Below are positions 44,527 through 53,288 of a DNA stretch of 64,000 bases, piece after piece. Source of the stretch: Carboxylicivirga taeanensis. Its GTDB lineage: Bacteria > Bacteroidota > Bacteroidia > Bacteroidales > Marinilabiliaceae. Under the pieces are notes generated by a model. It made no database searches and was not told where the DNA came from. It was given only the letters and a program-made list of their open reading frames with translations. Where the stretch lies: contig NZ_JBPUSJ010000007.1 of NCBI RefSeq assembly GCF_051851475.1, positions 62,001-126,000 on the forward strand, read 5' to 3'. The translations under genes were made by a program, and so were the position numbers. How positions within the stretch are numbered: the first letter of the stretch is position 1; the number at the start of each line of letters is the position of its first letter.

Positions 44527-47500
44527 CTACCTCTTAAGCGTTATATGCCCTTTCAACATTTTCTCCAATGGCAACACTTCTATAACATACCAGTAAGCAT
44601 CTGAAGGAACAGGTTTACCCAGGTACTCCCCATTCCAACCGGGCTCTGATGCTTTGTACTCAATGAGTAGCTTACCAAAGCGATCATAAATTTTGATAAT
44701 TGAATCCGGAAACTTCTCCATTCCATCGATCTCCCACCGATCATTGAATCCGTCGTTATTAGGTGTTACAAAATTTGGAATATCAATATCAACTAGTGTA
44801 TTTAGAAGAACCGTATCCATTGCCATACAGGCATTAACATCCTTAACCTGCACAATGTAAGTACCATTTTCCAACTTTTTAAACACATTTTCGTCTTGCC
44901 ACTCCTCATCGTTGATGGCATATACATAAGGTTCTGTTCCTCCTTGCGCCAACACTCCTATTTGACCATATATTAGTGTATCCAACGTGGCAATTACTGG
45001 TGTTTCATTAAATATAACCGTGGTGGTATCCTGCAACCAGAAGCAACCATCCAGCACACTTACCCAATACTCTCCAGGCTCTTTAACTGTGTAGGTAGGC
45101 AATCGGCTATCGTCAAACCATCGATAATCGACATAATCGTAGCCGGCTTCAAGCAACAATGAATCACCCATACACACAGCTGTGTCAGGACTTAATTCAT
45201 AGTCGGGCGCTGGCAAAGTATGCACCATCTTTGTATCAAAGCCCCAACAACCATTAGCATCGCGTACCGAAACAATATTCACCGTATCTGAAAAGTTGGC
45301 GTAGGTAAAACGGCCAACATCTCCGTTATGCCATTCGTAATATTCGAAACCGGCGGTGGCTTCAAGCGGAACCACATCAATGGGACAGATAGCCGTATCG
45401 GCACCAATACTTACATTGGGAACCGGATGCCAGTTGACCTTTGCCTGGGCAGTTCCTACGCAGCCTTCTGGGGTCTCGGCACTTAAAGTGTAAGTGCCTT
45501 TTGTAACAGTGATGGATGGTGTATTAGCTCCATTTGACCAACGGTAATTTGTTAAACCTGCAGGAGCTGACAAAGTACCAAGCTGCCCCGAACACTCAAA
45601 AACATCATCTACAGTAAAGCTGGGTATTGGGTTAACGGTAATCTGCACATCGTCCATTACAGAACATCCGAACTTATTAGCAACATCTACCTGATATCTG
45701 CCACTAGTTGTAGCAACTATATAAGGAGAGCTAAGATTAACATCACCATTCCACTGGTAATTGGTGTATGAAGGATCGGTTTTTAAGATGATAGAATCAC
45801 CCTCACACATTTCCCGATCGGGTCCCAGCTCGATTTGAGGCACCGGCAATGTATTTATTGCCATGGTATCAGTCACCAAACAGCCGTTAACATCCGTAAC
45901 AACCAGTTTATACAAACCTGCCTGATTAGTTGTCCAAGGGGCATCTGTAACGAGGTGCACATCGCTTGCAGCTGTAATGCGATACCAGTCATACTTCTGC
46001 GCTGTTGTTTCCGAGTTTGTTAATACAATATCAACATTTTCACATGTTTCATCGGCTGATGGTAATCCTAAGGAGGTCAGCGGATGTTCTGTTACTGTAA
46101 CATTATCGGTTGCCGAACAGCCATAAATATCAACGGCTTCTACCGAATAGGTACCTGCTTTATCCACCTCCAGGCGCGCTGTTGTCCAATCGCTAAACCG
46201 TTGTGGTGAGGTGTTCCAAGTCAGGTAGGCAAAATCGCCAGCACCAACCACAAAGTCTTCAACTGTTATAATTTTAGTATCATTGGGACAAATGTATTCT
46301 CTATCAATAAGGCTAACAGAAGGCTTGGCATGCTCTTCAACAGTAATGGCACTCTCTTTAGTACATCCACTTATAGTTGCCTCTACTTCATACACTCCAG
46401 GCTCATCCACAACCAATTCGTGTTGTATCCCTGAGCTAATCTCAACTCCTAGTTTTGACCAGGTATAATTTGCATAACCACTTGTTACAAATAGCGTCAC
46501 CTCTTCACCCGAACATAAATTTTCACTTAAGTTTAATTGAGGATCAGGTACATCAACAAACGTCACCATCACATCATCAGCTACCGCACAACCTTCCCTA
46601 TCAATAGCTGTTACATAGTAACGTCCATTATCATCTGGACTGGCTGAACTAATTTCGTAGGCCCATTCGGGTGTCGGCTGCGGTAAAGTCTCAATGACGC
46701 CCGTACCATCTGGCTGAAAACGCCATTCGAAATTTGAATAATCACTTCCCTGTTCAATGGTTAAAGTGATACCCGCACACTCTTCTCTGTCTTCGCCCAA
46801 ATCGAACGGTGCCGGAGGCAGAAAACCAAAATTAAATTCATCACGACTCGTACAACCATTGTTATCGGTAATTTCTAACCAATAATCACCAACCGTATTA
46901 ATTCCTAAACTCGAATTGCTGGAGTTATCGGACCACAAATAGGTATAACCGGCTCCTGTAAGAGGTGCATCAACCGTTGTGGTAGCTGCCACACATCCCA
47001 ATTGATCTGCTATTTCAAAATCGGGCAAATCATTTACCTGAACAGTAAAACTCTCTGACACAGGACAGCCTTCGTCTCCCCAAACGGTTAGAGTATAGGT
47101 GCCCGATCTCTTGGGTTCTATAAAGTTTTGAGTTTGATCTAGATTGAGCACCTCGCCATTATGTACCCACTCAAAACGAACAATGTCGGTATCATCGGCT
47201 ACGATGCGCTCACCTGCACACACTTCTTTTGTATTTAGAACGATAACTGGTAGTGGATGGGTTGTAACTTGCTTTCTTTCCGTATTAGAGCAGTTTAATT
47301 CGTCAGTCACGGTCAACCATACGTCTTGCGTTGCTCCATCAGTTAAAACCACCGAGGTTGAATTACCGGTTGTTCCATCAAACCACTCATAACTACCTAA
47401 ATTATCAGGCACCTGAAAAGAGACGGTTTCATCGGGACAAACAATCGTATCAGGTCCCAAATCAAATTCGGGCAACAAAAACTCCACCTCAATACTATCG

Positions 47501-49050
47501 GTTTGTACACAACCTCCAAAGTTAACTTCAGCCGTTACCCAATAAGTTCCTGACTCACTCACTGCAAATGTTGGAGCTGTTGACAGAACGGTTTCTCCTG
47601 TATGCTCAGAAAACCAATTATAGCTCTTCATTGGCTCTGTCGTGCTCAATACAATCTGATTTCCATGACACTCCTGCGTTGGTCCTTCCAGACGCAACTG
47701 CCCATATGACGAAAAGTAACCATAACTCGTACTTCCTTGATTTTCATCTAAGATACTCATATGAAACAGGCCACTGGTATTTTCAATGGTATGTGGCGAT
47801 CCCGTAGTGATATCTAACTGAATAATACCACTGTACCAGGTTTGTTCAGGTGAACCACCATCGGTACCCTCCACCTTTTTCCATTCAACAGCATCCAGAT
47901 CGTTTAAGACGTTTCCGTTTTGATCTCTGAATACAAAGGCATTCAGGTTTTGTTCTTGCGTTAGAAGCTGTACCCAAAACTCGAGTGTAAATGTTCTCAC
48001 AAAACTAACAGTACGCGAACCGGTACAGTTGACACTTGGCAGAATAGCACTTCCCATCTCATTACCACTTCGGTTCCAAAGGCTACCTAATTGATAGGCA
48101 TAGATGGGCTTATCTGCTTTAATGTACAAGGCATTCCCTTCTATATCCAAATCAAGCTGCTCACCCCTGTTCAGGTGCTTCACCATGGTTCGGGACTGGT
48201 AAATAAGCGTAACATAGGTATCATCTTGGGTGGCCAGTACATATACCTTATTTATAGTACGCTCATCGGGGTTGGTATTAACCGCTATATATTCTGTGCC
48301 AATCACTGATGTTGGAATTAACTGATCACCGATCAGATCATACGGACCAAAACCTTCTCCCTGCCAAATACTGTCGTCACTAATAGTTACGGCAATATCC
48401 TTGTCAGAAGAAATGTAGGTACCAGCTAAGGAAGAGACTGGAGAAGAATCGTTCCTGTTCTCAATACAGTAAGTTTGACCTCGGTTCAATGTAATGGTAT
48501 AGGCCACATTAGCAGCATGCCCAACAACCGTCTCTGTTGGCACAATTGTTATCGTGGTATTATCCTCGGTTGCAACAATATCGACCTTTTCATCAGCAAT
48601 TTGCCGGTGCGGCTTATTTTGATAGGTATTTTGTGAAGGGACGTAAAACTCTGTTCCTAACCCATTACTACCTTTAAGGGTAAATTTGTCGGGGTTAACG
48701 CCATTGGCCACCTCGTAGTACACCGAGATATCGGCATCTGAGGTGATCAGAATGCCTTTATTATTAATCCGGTCAGAAGGCCTGTTCTCAACCATGTCCT
48801 TACTCAGATCGATGCGCTCCTGAGTTTGAGCACTAATTCGTATATTTTCAATGACTCTTCCGCCATCAGCAGGCATGCTTACCGTTACATTCGCATCGGT
48901 ATCAATAGCGGTAACCCTGAAAACAATCGGTTCATCTCCATGCTCATAAGTAACATCCGGGGCTACAAACCAAAACTCTCTTCCTACCTGCGAATATGCA
49001 CAGATACAAAGAAATAATAACGTACAAAAAATAAATAAGCGCTTCTGCAT
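44527..49050 (-). CDS. Giant T9SS type-B surface protein with IgGFc-binding-like N-terminal domain
   Basis: A 1507-residue protein with a signal peptide (LFIFCTLLFLCICAYSQ). Residues about 22-330 match the IgGFc-binding N-terminal domain family (GREFWFVAPD, NKGILITSDADISVYYEV, GTEFYVPSQNTY). About a dozen Ig/PKD-like repeats of 75-90 residues follow (about 470-1400), each starting near (L/I)-x-LG-x-D-x-x-x-C-x-G and holding a Cys pair. The last about 90 residues are the CHU_C type-B sorting domain (VTPNNDGFNDRWEIDG, YDRFGKLL). It is likely a cell-surface adhesin or motility filament. Confidence 0.9.
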   Translation of the reverse strand: MQKRLFIFCTLLFLCICAYSQVGREFWFVAPDVTYEHGDEPIVFRVTAIDTDANVTVSMPADGGRVIENIRISAQTQERIDLSKDMVENRPSDRINNKGILITSDADISVYYEVANGVNPDKFTLKGSNGLGTEFYVPSQNTYQNKPHRQIADEKVDIVATEDNTTITIVPTETVVGHAANVAYTITLNRGQTYCIENRNDSSPVSSLAGTYISSDKDIAVTISDDSIWQGEGFGPYDLIGDQLIPTSVIGTEYIAVNTNPDERTINKVYVLATQDDTYVTLIYQSRTMVKHLNRGEQLDLDIEGNALYIKADKPIYAYQLGSLWNRSGNEMGSAILPSVNCTGSRTVSFVRTFTLEFWVQLLTQEQNLNAFVFRDQNGNVLNDLDAVEWKKVEGTDGGSPEQTWYSGIIQLDITTGSPHTIENTSGLFHMSILDENQGSTSYGYFSSYGQLRLEGPTQECHGNQIVLSTTEPMKSYNWFSEHTGETVLSTAPTFAVSESGTYWVTAEVNFGGCVQTDSIEVEFLLPEFDLGPDTIVCPDETVSFQVPDNLGSYEWFDGTTGNSTSVVLTDGATQDVWLTVTDELNCSNTERKQVTTHPLPVIVLNTKEVCAGERIVADDTDIVRFEWVHNGEVLNLDQTQNFIEPKRSGTYTLTVWGDEGCPVSESFTVQVNDLPDFEIADQLGCVAATTTVDAPLTGAGYTYLWSDNSSNSSLGINTVGDYWLEITDNNGCTSRDEFNFGFLPPAPFDLGEDREECAGITLTIEQGSDYSNFEWRFQPDGTGVIETLPQPTPEWAYEISSASPDDNGRYYVTAIDREGCAVADDVMVTFVDVPDPQLNLSENLCSGEEVTLFVTSGYANYTWSKLGVEISSGIQHELVVDEPGVYEVEATISGCTKESAITVEEHAKPSVSLIDREYICPNDTKIITVEDFVVGAGDFAYLTWNTSPQRFSDWTTARLEVDKAGTYSVEAVDIYGCSATDNVTVTEHPLTSLGLPSADETCENVDIVLTNSETTAQKYDWYRITAASDVHLVTDAPWTTNQAGLYKLVVTDVNGCLVTDTMAINTLPVPQIELGPDREMCEGDSIILKTDPSYTNYQWNGDVNLSSPYIVATTSGRYQVDVANKFGCSVMDDVQITVNPIPSFTVDDVFECSGQLGTLSAPAGLTNYRWSNGANTPSITVTKGTYTLSAETPEGCVGTAQAKVNWHPVPNVSIGADTAICPIDVVPLEATAGFEYYEWHNGDVGRFTYANFSDTVNIVSVRDANGCWGFDTKMVHTLPAPDYELSPDTAVCMGDSLLLEAGYDYVDYRWFDDSRLPTYTVKEPGEYWVSVLDGCFWLQDTTTVIFNETPVIATLDTLIYGQIGVLAQGGTEPYVYAINDEEWQDENVFKKLENGTYIVQVKDVNACMAMDTVLLNTLVDIDIPNFVTPNNDGFNDRWEIDGMEKFPDSIIKIYDRFGKLLIEYKASEPGWNGEYLGKPVPSDAYWYVIEVLPLEKMLKGHITLKR

Positions 49051-49706
49051 GGTTTAAAAATTAGGTCCTACTTCTTAAAGCCTGTAAAAGAATACACGCG
49101 TAAAAAAACCAAAAGCCTTTGACAGTTGCCACTCTCAAATTTTGCTTTCTAACCTGATTTACTTTAATCAAAAAAACACTTATTGGCTAAATAATTTTTT
49201 TACGGCCTTTTTTGAGCTTAAGCTATTCTTTAATACTGTTAATATTTGAATAAGGTTGCAAAAAAGTCCAATTATTTAACTAAATTTTCATTTATAATTG
49301 AAAATTGAAATGTCTCCTTTTTTGAACATCTACTAAAAACAAACTGAACTTTTAGAATTCTTTCAATTCTACAATGATAAAAAATGCTACATTTAGGTCG
49401 AAAAAATTAGGAATGCACTCACAACCACCGCACTTCAATAACATAAATAAGTCTGGCAAAGGACTATACGAATGCTGGATCCATTAATTTCCTCCCCTTT
49501 GAAATTGAATAATCTTCAGCTAGCTGTTTGATTTATTTAACAAAACAGTATTGCTTGCCACATATGCATCACTTAGGGCATTAGGAATCTATTCAATCCT
49601 AAAAGAGTTATTACTTACATAATATTTCTATGTGGAAAGTATAATATACGTATACAAAGAGTAGTCATTACAAGCAAATTAAGTCAATACAATAAAAATC
49701 TACCCA
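49051..49706. other. Long gene-free region between divergent genes
   Basis: 656 AT-rich bases upstream of both the giant surface protein and the S37-like peptidase. No frame with family features, RNA gene, repeat or exact -7 element was found. Its length, about ten times a normal gap here, suggests control sites or an unseen RNA. Confidence 0.45.
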
Positions 49707-50981
49707 ATGTACAAACATTTAATGTGCCTAATAGTAGGCCTAATACTATTCACTGCGTGCAATAAGCATCTGGAAACACCCGAACAACTATTTAAGACAT
49801 CAACCAGCATCTCTGTCCAGAACATTCCCAGTGATACTTCCCTTTACAATCAATCGTGGCTGCTTCTATTTGATCAGCCCATCGATCATCAGCACCCCGA
49901 AAAAGGCAGTTTCAAGCAGCGCATCTGGTATTCTCACAGAAGCATTGATGCACCAGTTGTTATGATCACGGAAGGGTATTCGGCAAACCGCAACTATACT
50001 TCTGAGCTGGCAAGGCTGGTTAAGGCTAATCAAATTATTGTTGAACACAGATATTTCTCAGAATCAAAACCAGACAGCCTAGACTGGCAATACCTGACTG
50101 TGGAACAAGCAGCTCATGACCATCACCGGATCATTCAGTTCTTCAAACAACTATACAAAACAAAATGGGCTACTAGTGGCATCAGTAAAGGTGGTCAAAC
50201 AGCCATATTTCATCGTGCATTTTTTCCAAACGATGTGGACTTAAGCGTGCCCTATGTCGCACCAATAAACCTGGCAAGAGAGGACCAACGACTATTTGAT
50301 TTCTTCCATACGGTTGGCAATGAAGCTGACAGAAAGCGCATACATAACTTTCAGGAGGCCGTGCTAAAAAAACGGGATGATATCATGCCGCTTTTTAAAG
50401 CATATGCCAGTGATAAAGGCTTGTCTTTTCGCATGGGATTGGATAAGGCGTTCGACCTGGTGGTACTCGAATATCCATTTTCATTTTGGCAATGGGGAAG
50501 TTCAACTGCTTCAATTCCACCTTCAACGGCGACGACCGAAGAGCTATTTAACCATTTAAAAAACGGCAGTGACATTGGCTATGTATCCGATCAAAGCTGG
50601 GAAAGCATTAAACCATTCTTCTACCAGGCCTACAAAGAGTTGGGATATTACGCTTATACACCTGGACGACTCAAGCCGTTATTGAAAGGGTTTCATGCTG
50701 ATACCATAAGCAGCTCGATGTTTGCGCCAGGTGGCGACACCCTTCAGTTTATGCCAACCATGCAAGTTATAATGGCGAAACTTGAAGCAACAAACCCGAA
50801 TATTATTGCAATTATTGGTGAAAAAGATCCTTGGGGTGCTACCTCGTTAAACAGCGAAAAACTGACTAAGACGATAAGAGCTGTTGCTCCTAAAGGCTCG
50901 CATAAGACCCGTATCAATACCCTTCCTGAAGGTATTCGAACGCAAGTAATTGATGAGATAAACAGGGCGCTTAAAGATTAA
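49707..50981 (+). CDS. S37-like (PS-10) serine aminopeptidase, lipoprotein
   Basis: A 424-residue lipoprotein (lipobox FTAC). It resembles the S28/S37 peptidase group: QRIWYSHRSIDAPVVMITEGY, IIVEHRYFSESKP, and LTVEQAAHDHHRIIQFFK. The nucleophile lies in SGISKGGQTA (S160); the likely Asp and His are in GEKDPWGA and PKGSHKTR near the C-terminus. Known S37 members release tripeptides from proteins. It should act in the periplasm or at the surface. Confidence 0.85.
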   Translation: MYKHLMCLIVGLILFTACNKHLETPEQLFKTSTSISVQNIPSDTSLYNQSWLLLFDQPIDHQHPEKGSFKQRIWYSHRSIDAPVVMITEGYSANRNYTSELARLVKANQIIVEHRYFSESKPDSLDWQYLTVEQAAHDHHRIIQFFKQLYKTKWATSGISKGGQTAIFHRAFFPNDVDLSVPYVAPINLAREDQRLFDFFHTVGNEADRKRIHNFQEAVLKKRDDIMPLFKAYASDKGLSFRMGLDKAFDLVVLEYPFSFWQWGSSTASIPPSTATTEELFNHLKNGSDIGYVSDQSWESIKPFFYQAYKELGYYAYTPGRLKPLLKGFHADTISSSMFAPGGDTLQFMPTMQVIMAKLEATNPNIIAIIGEKDPWGATSLNSEKLTKTIRAVAPKGSHKTRINTLPEGIRTQVIDEINRALKD

Positions 50982-51037
50982 GTAACGCCTTGGAGCAGTT
51001 CTTTTTACCTGCTTTTCAAACTATATATACCAACCAA

Positions 51038-51064
51038 AAAAGGCTTCCTTATCGGAAGCCTTTT
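51038..51064. terminator. Bidirectional terminator
   Basis: AAAAGGCTTCC pairs with GGAAGCCTTTT around a five-base loop. It lies between the convergent peptidase and ArsC-like genes and has A/T runs on both sides, so it can serve both. Confidence 0.88.
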
Positions 51065-51111
51065 ATTACTACGTGGTTTCTACATTTGGGTTAGGTAGTA
51101 ATGGATATCTT

Positions 51112-51477
51112 TTATTTGCAAGAAATTAGATAGTTAGTCAACACGTCAACCGTTGCTTTACTATTTCCAACAAATATTTTATCATCAATTATGAAAACAG
51201 GCCTTTTTAAAAAGGTATACTCTTCTTCGAGAAACTGCCTGTAATCCTTCTCTGTCAGGTTTTTTTCTTTCAACACCAACTGCCTGTACTTTTGGGCTTG
51301 TTTATTGAAAATCTGCTCGTATCCACCTGCCTTCTCTGCTAAGTCATCTATTTCACTTTTACTCAAAGGCTCTTTCTTAATGTCCCGCACATCGAACTCG
51401 CGATGCGGTGCAACCTGCTTGAATATCCTTTTGCAGGTACTACAACTCTGCAGTAAATACACTTTTCCTTTCAACAC
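51112..51477 (-). CDS. ArsC/Spx family thioredoxin-fold protein
   Basis: A 121-residue protein with the ArsC-family fold. It starts KVYLLQSCSTCKRIFKQV with a CxxC pair (SCSTC), then DVRDIKKEPLSKSEID, the PVFIIDDKIFVGN strand and a C-terminal helix. Spx-like regulators and ArsC-like reductases share this design. The CxxC pair would support a redox role. It starts with GTG at 51477, 29 bases after a -7 element. Confidence 0.85.
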   Translation of the reverse strand: MLKGKVYLLQSCSTCKRIFKQVAPHREFDVRDIKKEPLSKSEIDDLAEKAGGYEQIFNKQAQKYRQLVLKEKNLTEKDYRQFLEEEYTFLKRPVFIIDDKIFVGNSKATVDVLTNYLISCK

Positions 51478-51506
51478 ACCTAATAGGGTTTTCGGTTTTG
51501 CAATTT

Positions 51507-51514
51507 CAAAGATA
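51507..51514 (-). promoter_or_regulatory. -7 promoter element for the ArsC-like gene
   Basis: The minus strand reads TATCTTTG, an exact TAnnTTTG match, 29 bases before the GTG at 51477. Confidence 0.65.
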
Positions 51515-51633
51515 GTAAAGGTCTACAAAACAGCTGATTAAATTAATGAATATTAATTTGCAATTTGGTGAACGCTCGGATTTAATAGATGAATCCCCTC
51601 TTTTTATAGACAACGGTGTTTTTTGACCCAAAA

Positions 51634-51659
51634 AAGGTCCGCTAATAGCAGCGGACCTT
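51634..51659 (-). terminator. Intrinsic terminator for the small outer-membrane protein
   Basis: AAGGTCCGCT at 51634-51643 pairs perfectly with AGCGGACCTT at 51650-51659; the A-run on its left gives a U-run on the minus strand. Confidence 0.88.
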
Positions 51660-51684
51660 CCAAAACGTTTCCGTTAATTTCTTT

Positions 51685-52140
51685 TTATTTAGAACCGGCA
51701 GAACCAAATACCCAACGGATGTTAAGCCCAAATGAGTCTGCACCAAAACGGGTATCATCGAAAAGCCAAAATGTTGGACGCCAATCAACGCCAAGGGCCA
51801 AGGGGACCTGAGAAAATTTGTATTCTAATCCGATTTCACCTGACGCACCCAACCAAAATTCATCTCCAATAAGAATTGAGGGGCCAACACCCACATACCA
51901 GTTAAAAGCTTCTTCACCGAGCGGACGGTAAATAAAATCCCATAAGGCATCAACGCCCATATAGCTATCCCAAAAAGCAAGATCCGCATGTACCCGGCTA
52001 AACTGGCCCATTGAAAATACTCCATCAATGGCAACTCCACCCAATCCGTTTGAACCGCCAAAACGTAATCCAACTTCTTGTGCATTACTACTTAATGCCA
52101 TTCCTGCAACTAAAGCAACTACTAATAATAGCTTATTCAT
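51685..52140 (-). CDS. Small outer-membrane beta-barrel protein
   Basis: A 151-residue protein with a signal peptide (LLVVALVAGMALSSNAQ). The mature chain has about eight short amphipathic strands with aromatic girdle residues (VGLRFGGSNGLGGVAIDG, FNWYVGVGPSILIG, FWLGASGEIGLEYKF, FGLNIRWVFG), which fits a small 8-stranded barrel. No named family is recognised with confidence; similar small porin-like proteins are common in Bacteroidota. It has its own promoter and terminator. Confidence 0.72.
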   Translation of the reverse strand: MNKLLLVVALVAGMALSSNAQEVGLRFGGSNGLGGVAIDGVFSMGQFSRVHADLAFWDSYMGVDALWDFIYRPLGEEAFNWYVGVGPSILIGDEFWLGASGEIGLEYKFSQVPLALGVDWRPTFWLFDDTRFGADSFGLNIRWVFGSAGSK

Positions 52141-52176
52141 AATTTAGTTTTTAAAGTTATCAACATAATTGTTTTA

Positions 52177-52184
52177 CAAAAGTA
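52177..52184 (-). promoter_or_regulatory. -7 promoter element for the small barrel gene
   Basis: The minus strand reads TACTTTTG, an exact TAnnTTTG match, 36 bases before the ATG at 52140. Confidence 0.58.
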
Positions 52185-52685
52185 AAAACATTCGCTATAC
52201 CAAATTATTAATATTTCCTAAAACTAATTGACCTGAATTATAACCGTTTTATTAGCAGATTGTTTCTCCTACAGGTAAATATTAGGACTGTTGGCTATGT
52301 AAATGCACACATCACACTCAATGGTCTATAACCTATCTGAGCATTAAACGAAATCTAAAAACAGGTTAAATAATTAGCTTAATCAGCTATTAAATTTAGC
52401 TGCTATTTATTTATATTTCAACACCTACACCTCATTTTCATAGAAATAATGCATTTACCATGCCGGCTCATCACTAAACATCAGCTTGCCAACTCCAATT
52501 GCAATGGCCACCTCATCTGTTTATTCATACGATCGAAGGCCACACTCGCGGAATCTCTAAGAATATTAATGCCTGCGAAAAGACACTCTTTAAAGTGAAT
52601 TATATTGTTGCTGGTTCTGCTAACCCTAATTAAAAAAACGGCATGCAAGCCAATATCAAGACTTCAATATCAATAAAATAATAGT
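52185..52685. other. Gene-free region
   Basis: About 500 bases between the small barrel gene and the promoter of the 92-residue protein. I found no reading frame, RNA gene or repeat that I could support. Confidence 0.45.
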
Positions 52686-52693
52686 TACATTTG
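52686..52693 (+). promoter_or_regulatory. -7 promoter element for the 92-residue protein
   Basis: TACATTTG is an exact TAnnTTTG match, 31 bases before the ATG at 52725. Confidence 0.65.
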
Positions 52694-52724
52694 CACAGTA
52701 CTTAATACATTAAATCATAATAAT

Positions 52725-53003
52725 ATGGCAAGTGTTAGAGAATTAAAAAAAGACATCAACTTCCTGGCATCAGAATTAATTACTGAGGCTTACGTTAAAC
52801 AATTGGTGAAAGATGATGTGGACAATGATAAAATTGCCGAAGTGATGGTTAAAGCGATTGATTTCAGAAATGAGTTAGTAGCCAGAGCCAACCACCCTGA
52901 TGCTAAAGATAATCCCCAAAAGGTAAAAGCTTATTATAGAAACTTACGAAAAGACATGATGGATAAGTTTTTAGCCATTGCGAATGATACCAATGCTTTG
53001 TAA
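52725..53003 (+). CDS. Small helical protein of unknown function
   Basis: A 92-residue soluble, charged, all-helical protein. It starts MASVRELKKDINFLASELI and ends MMDKFLAIANDTNAL. It resembles conserved hypothetical proteins seen in Bacteroidales, but no function is known to me. The exact promoter upstream and the perfect terminator downstream show that it is a real, single-gene transcript, likely with a basic cell role. Confidence 0.75.
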   Translation: MASVRELKKDINFLASELITEAYVKQLVKDDVDNDKIAEVMVKAIDFRNELVARANHPDAKDNPQKVKAYYRNLRKDMMDKFLAIANDTNAL

Positions 53004-53025
53004 GTAATTTACTAAACAAAGATTT

Positions 53026-53055
53026 AACTTCTGCTACTCTGTGGCAGAAGTTTTT
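53026..53055 (+). terminator. Intrinsic terminator after the 92-residue protein
   Basis: AACTTCTGC at 53026-53034 pairs perfectly with GCAGAAGTT at 53044-53052, followed by a T-run. Confidence 0.88.
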
Positions 53056-53214
53056 CTACCAATATCTTGGGAGGTCATCGTCTCTCCCCTTCATGCTTTC
53101 CTTCACAAACCACTAACAGTCAAATCACAAAACATTCTTCCCACTGTTTTTTCACTGTTTTTCATTTGCAACATTTACCTACTTTTAGGGATTTCTGAAA
53201 CTATACCAAAGAAG

Positions 53215-53222
53215 TAATTTTG
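53215..53222 (+). promoter_or_regulatory. -7 promoter element for the porin/FMN pair
   Basis: TAATTTTG is an exact TAnnTTTG match, 66 bases before the ATG at 53289. Confidence 0.55.
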
Positions 53223-53288
53223 TACCGAAACAATTAACAATTACTTCATCCATATGGTGTGGAGTATAAAAGGGAAATCAATTAAGCA

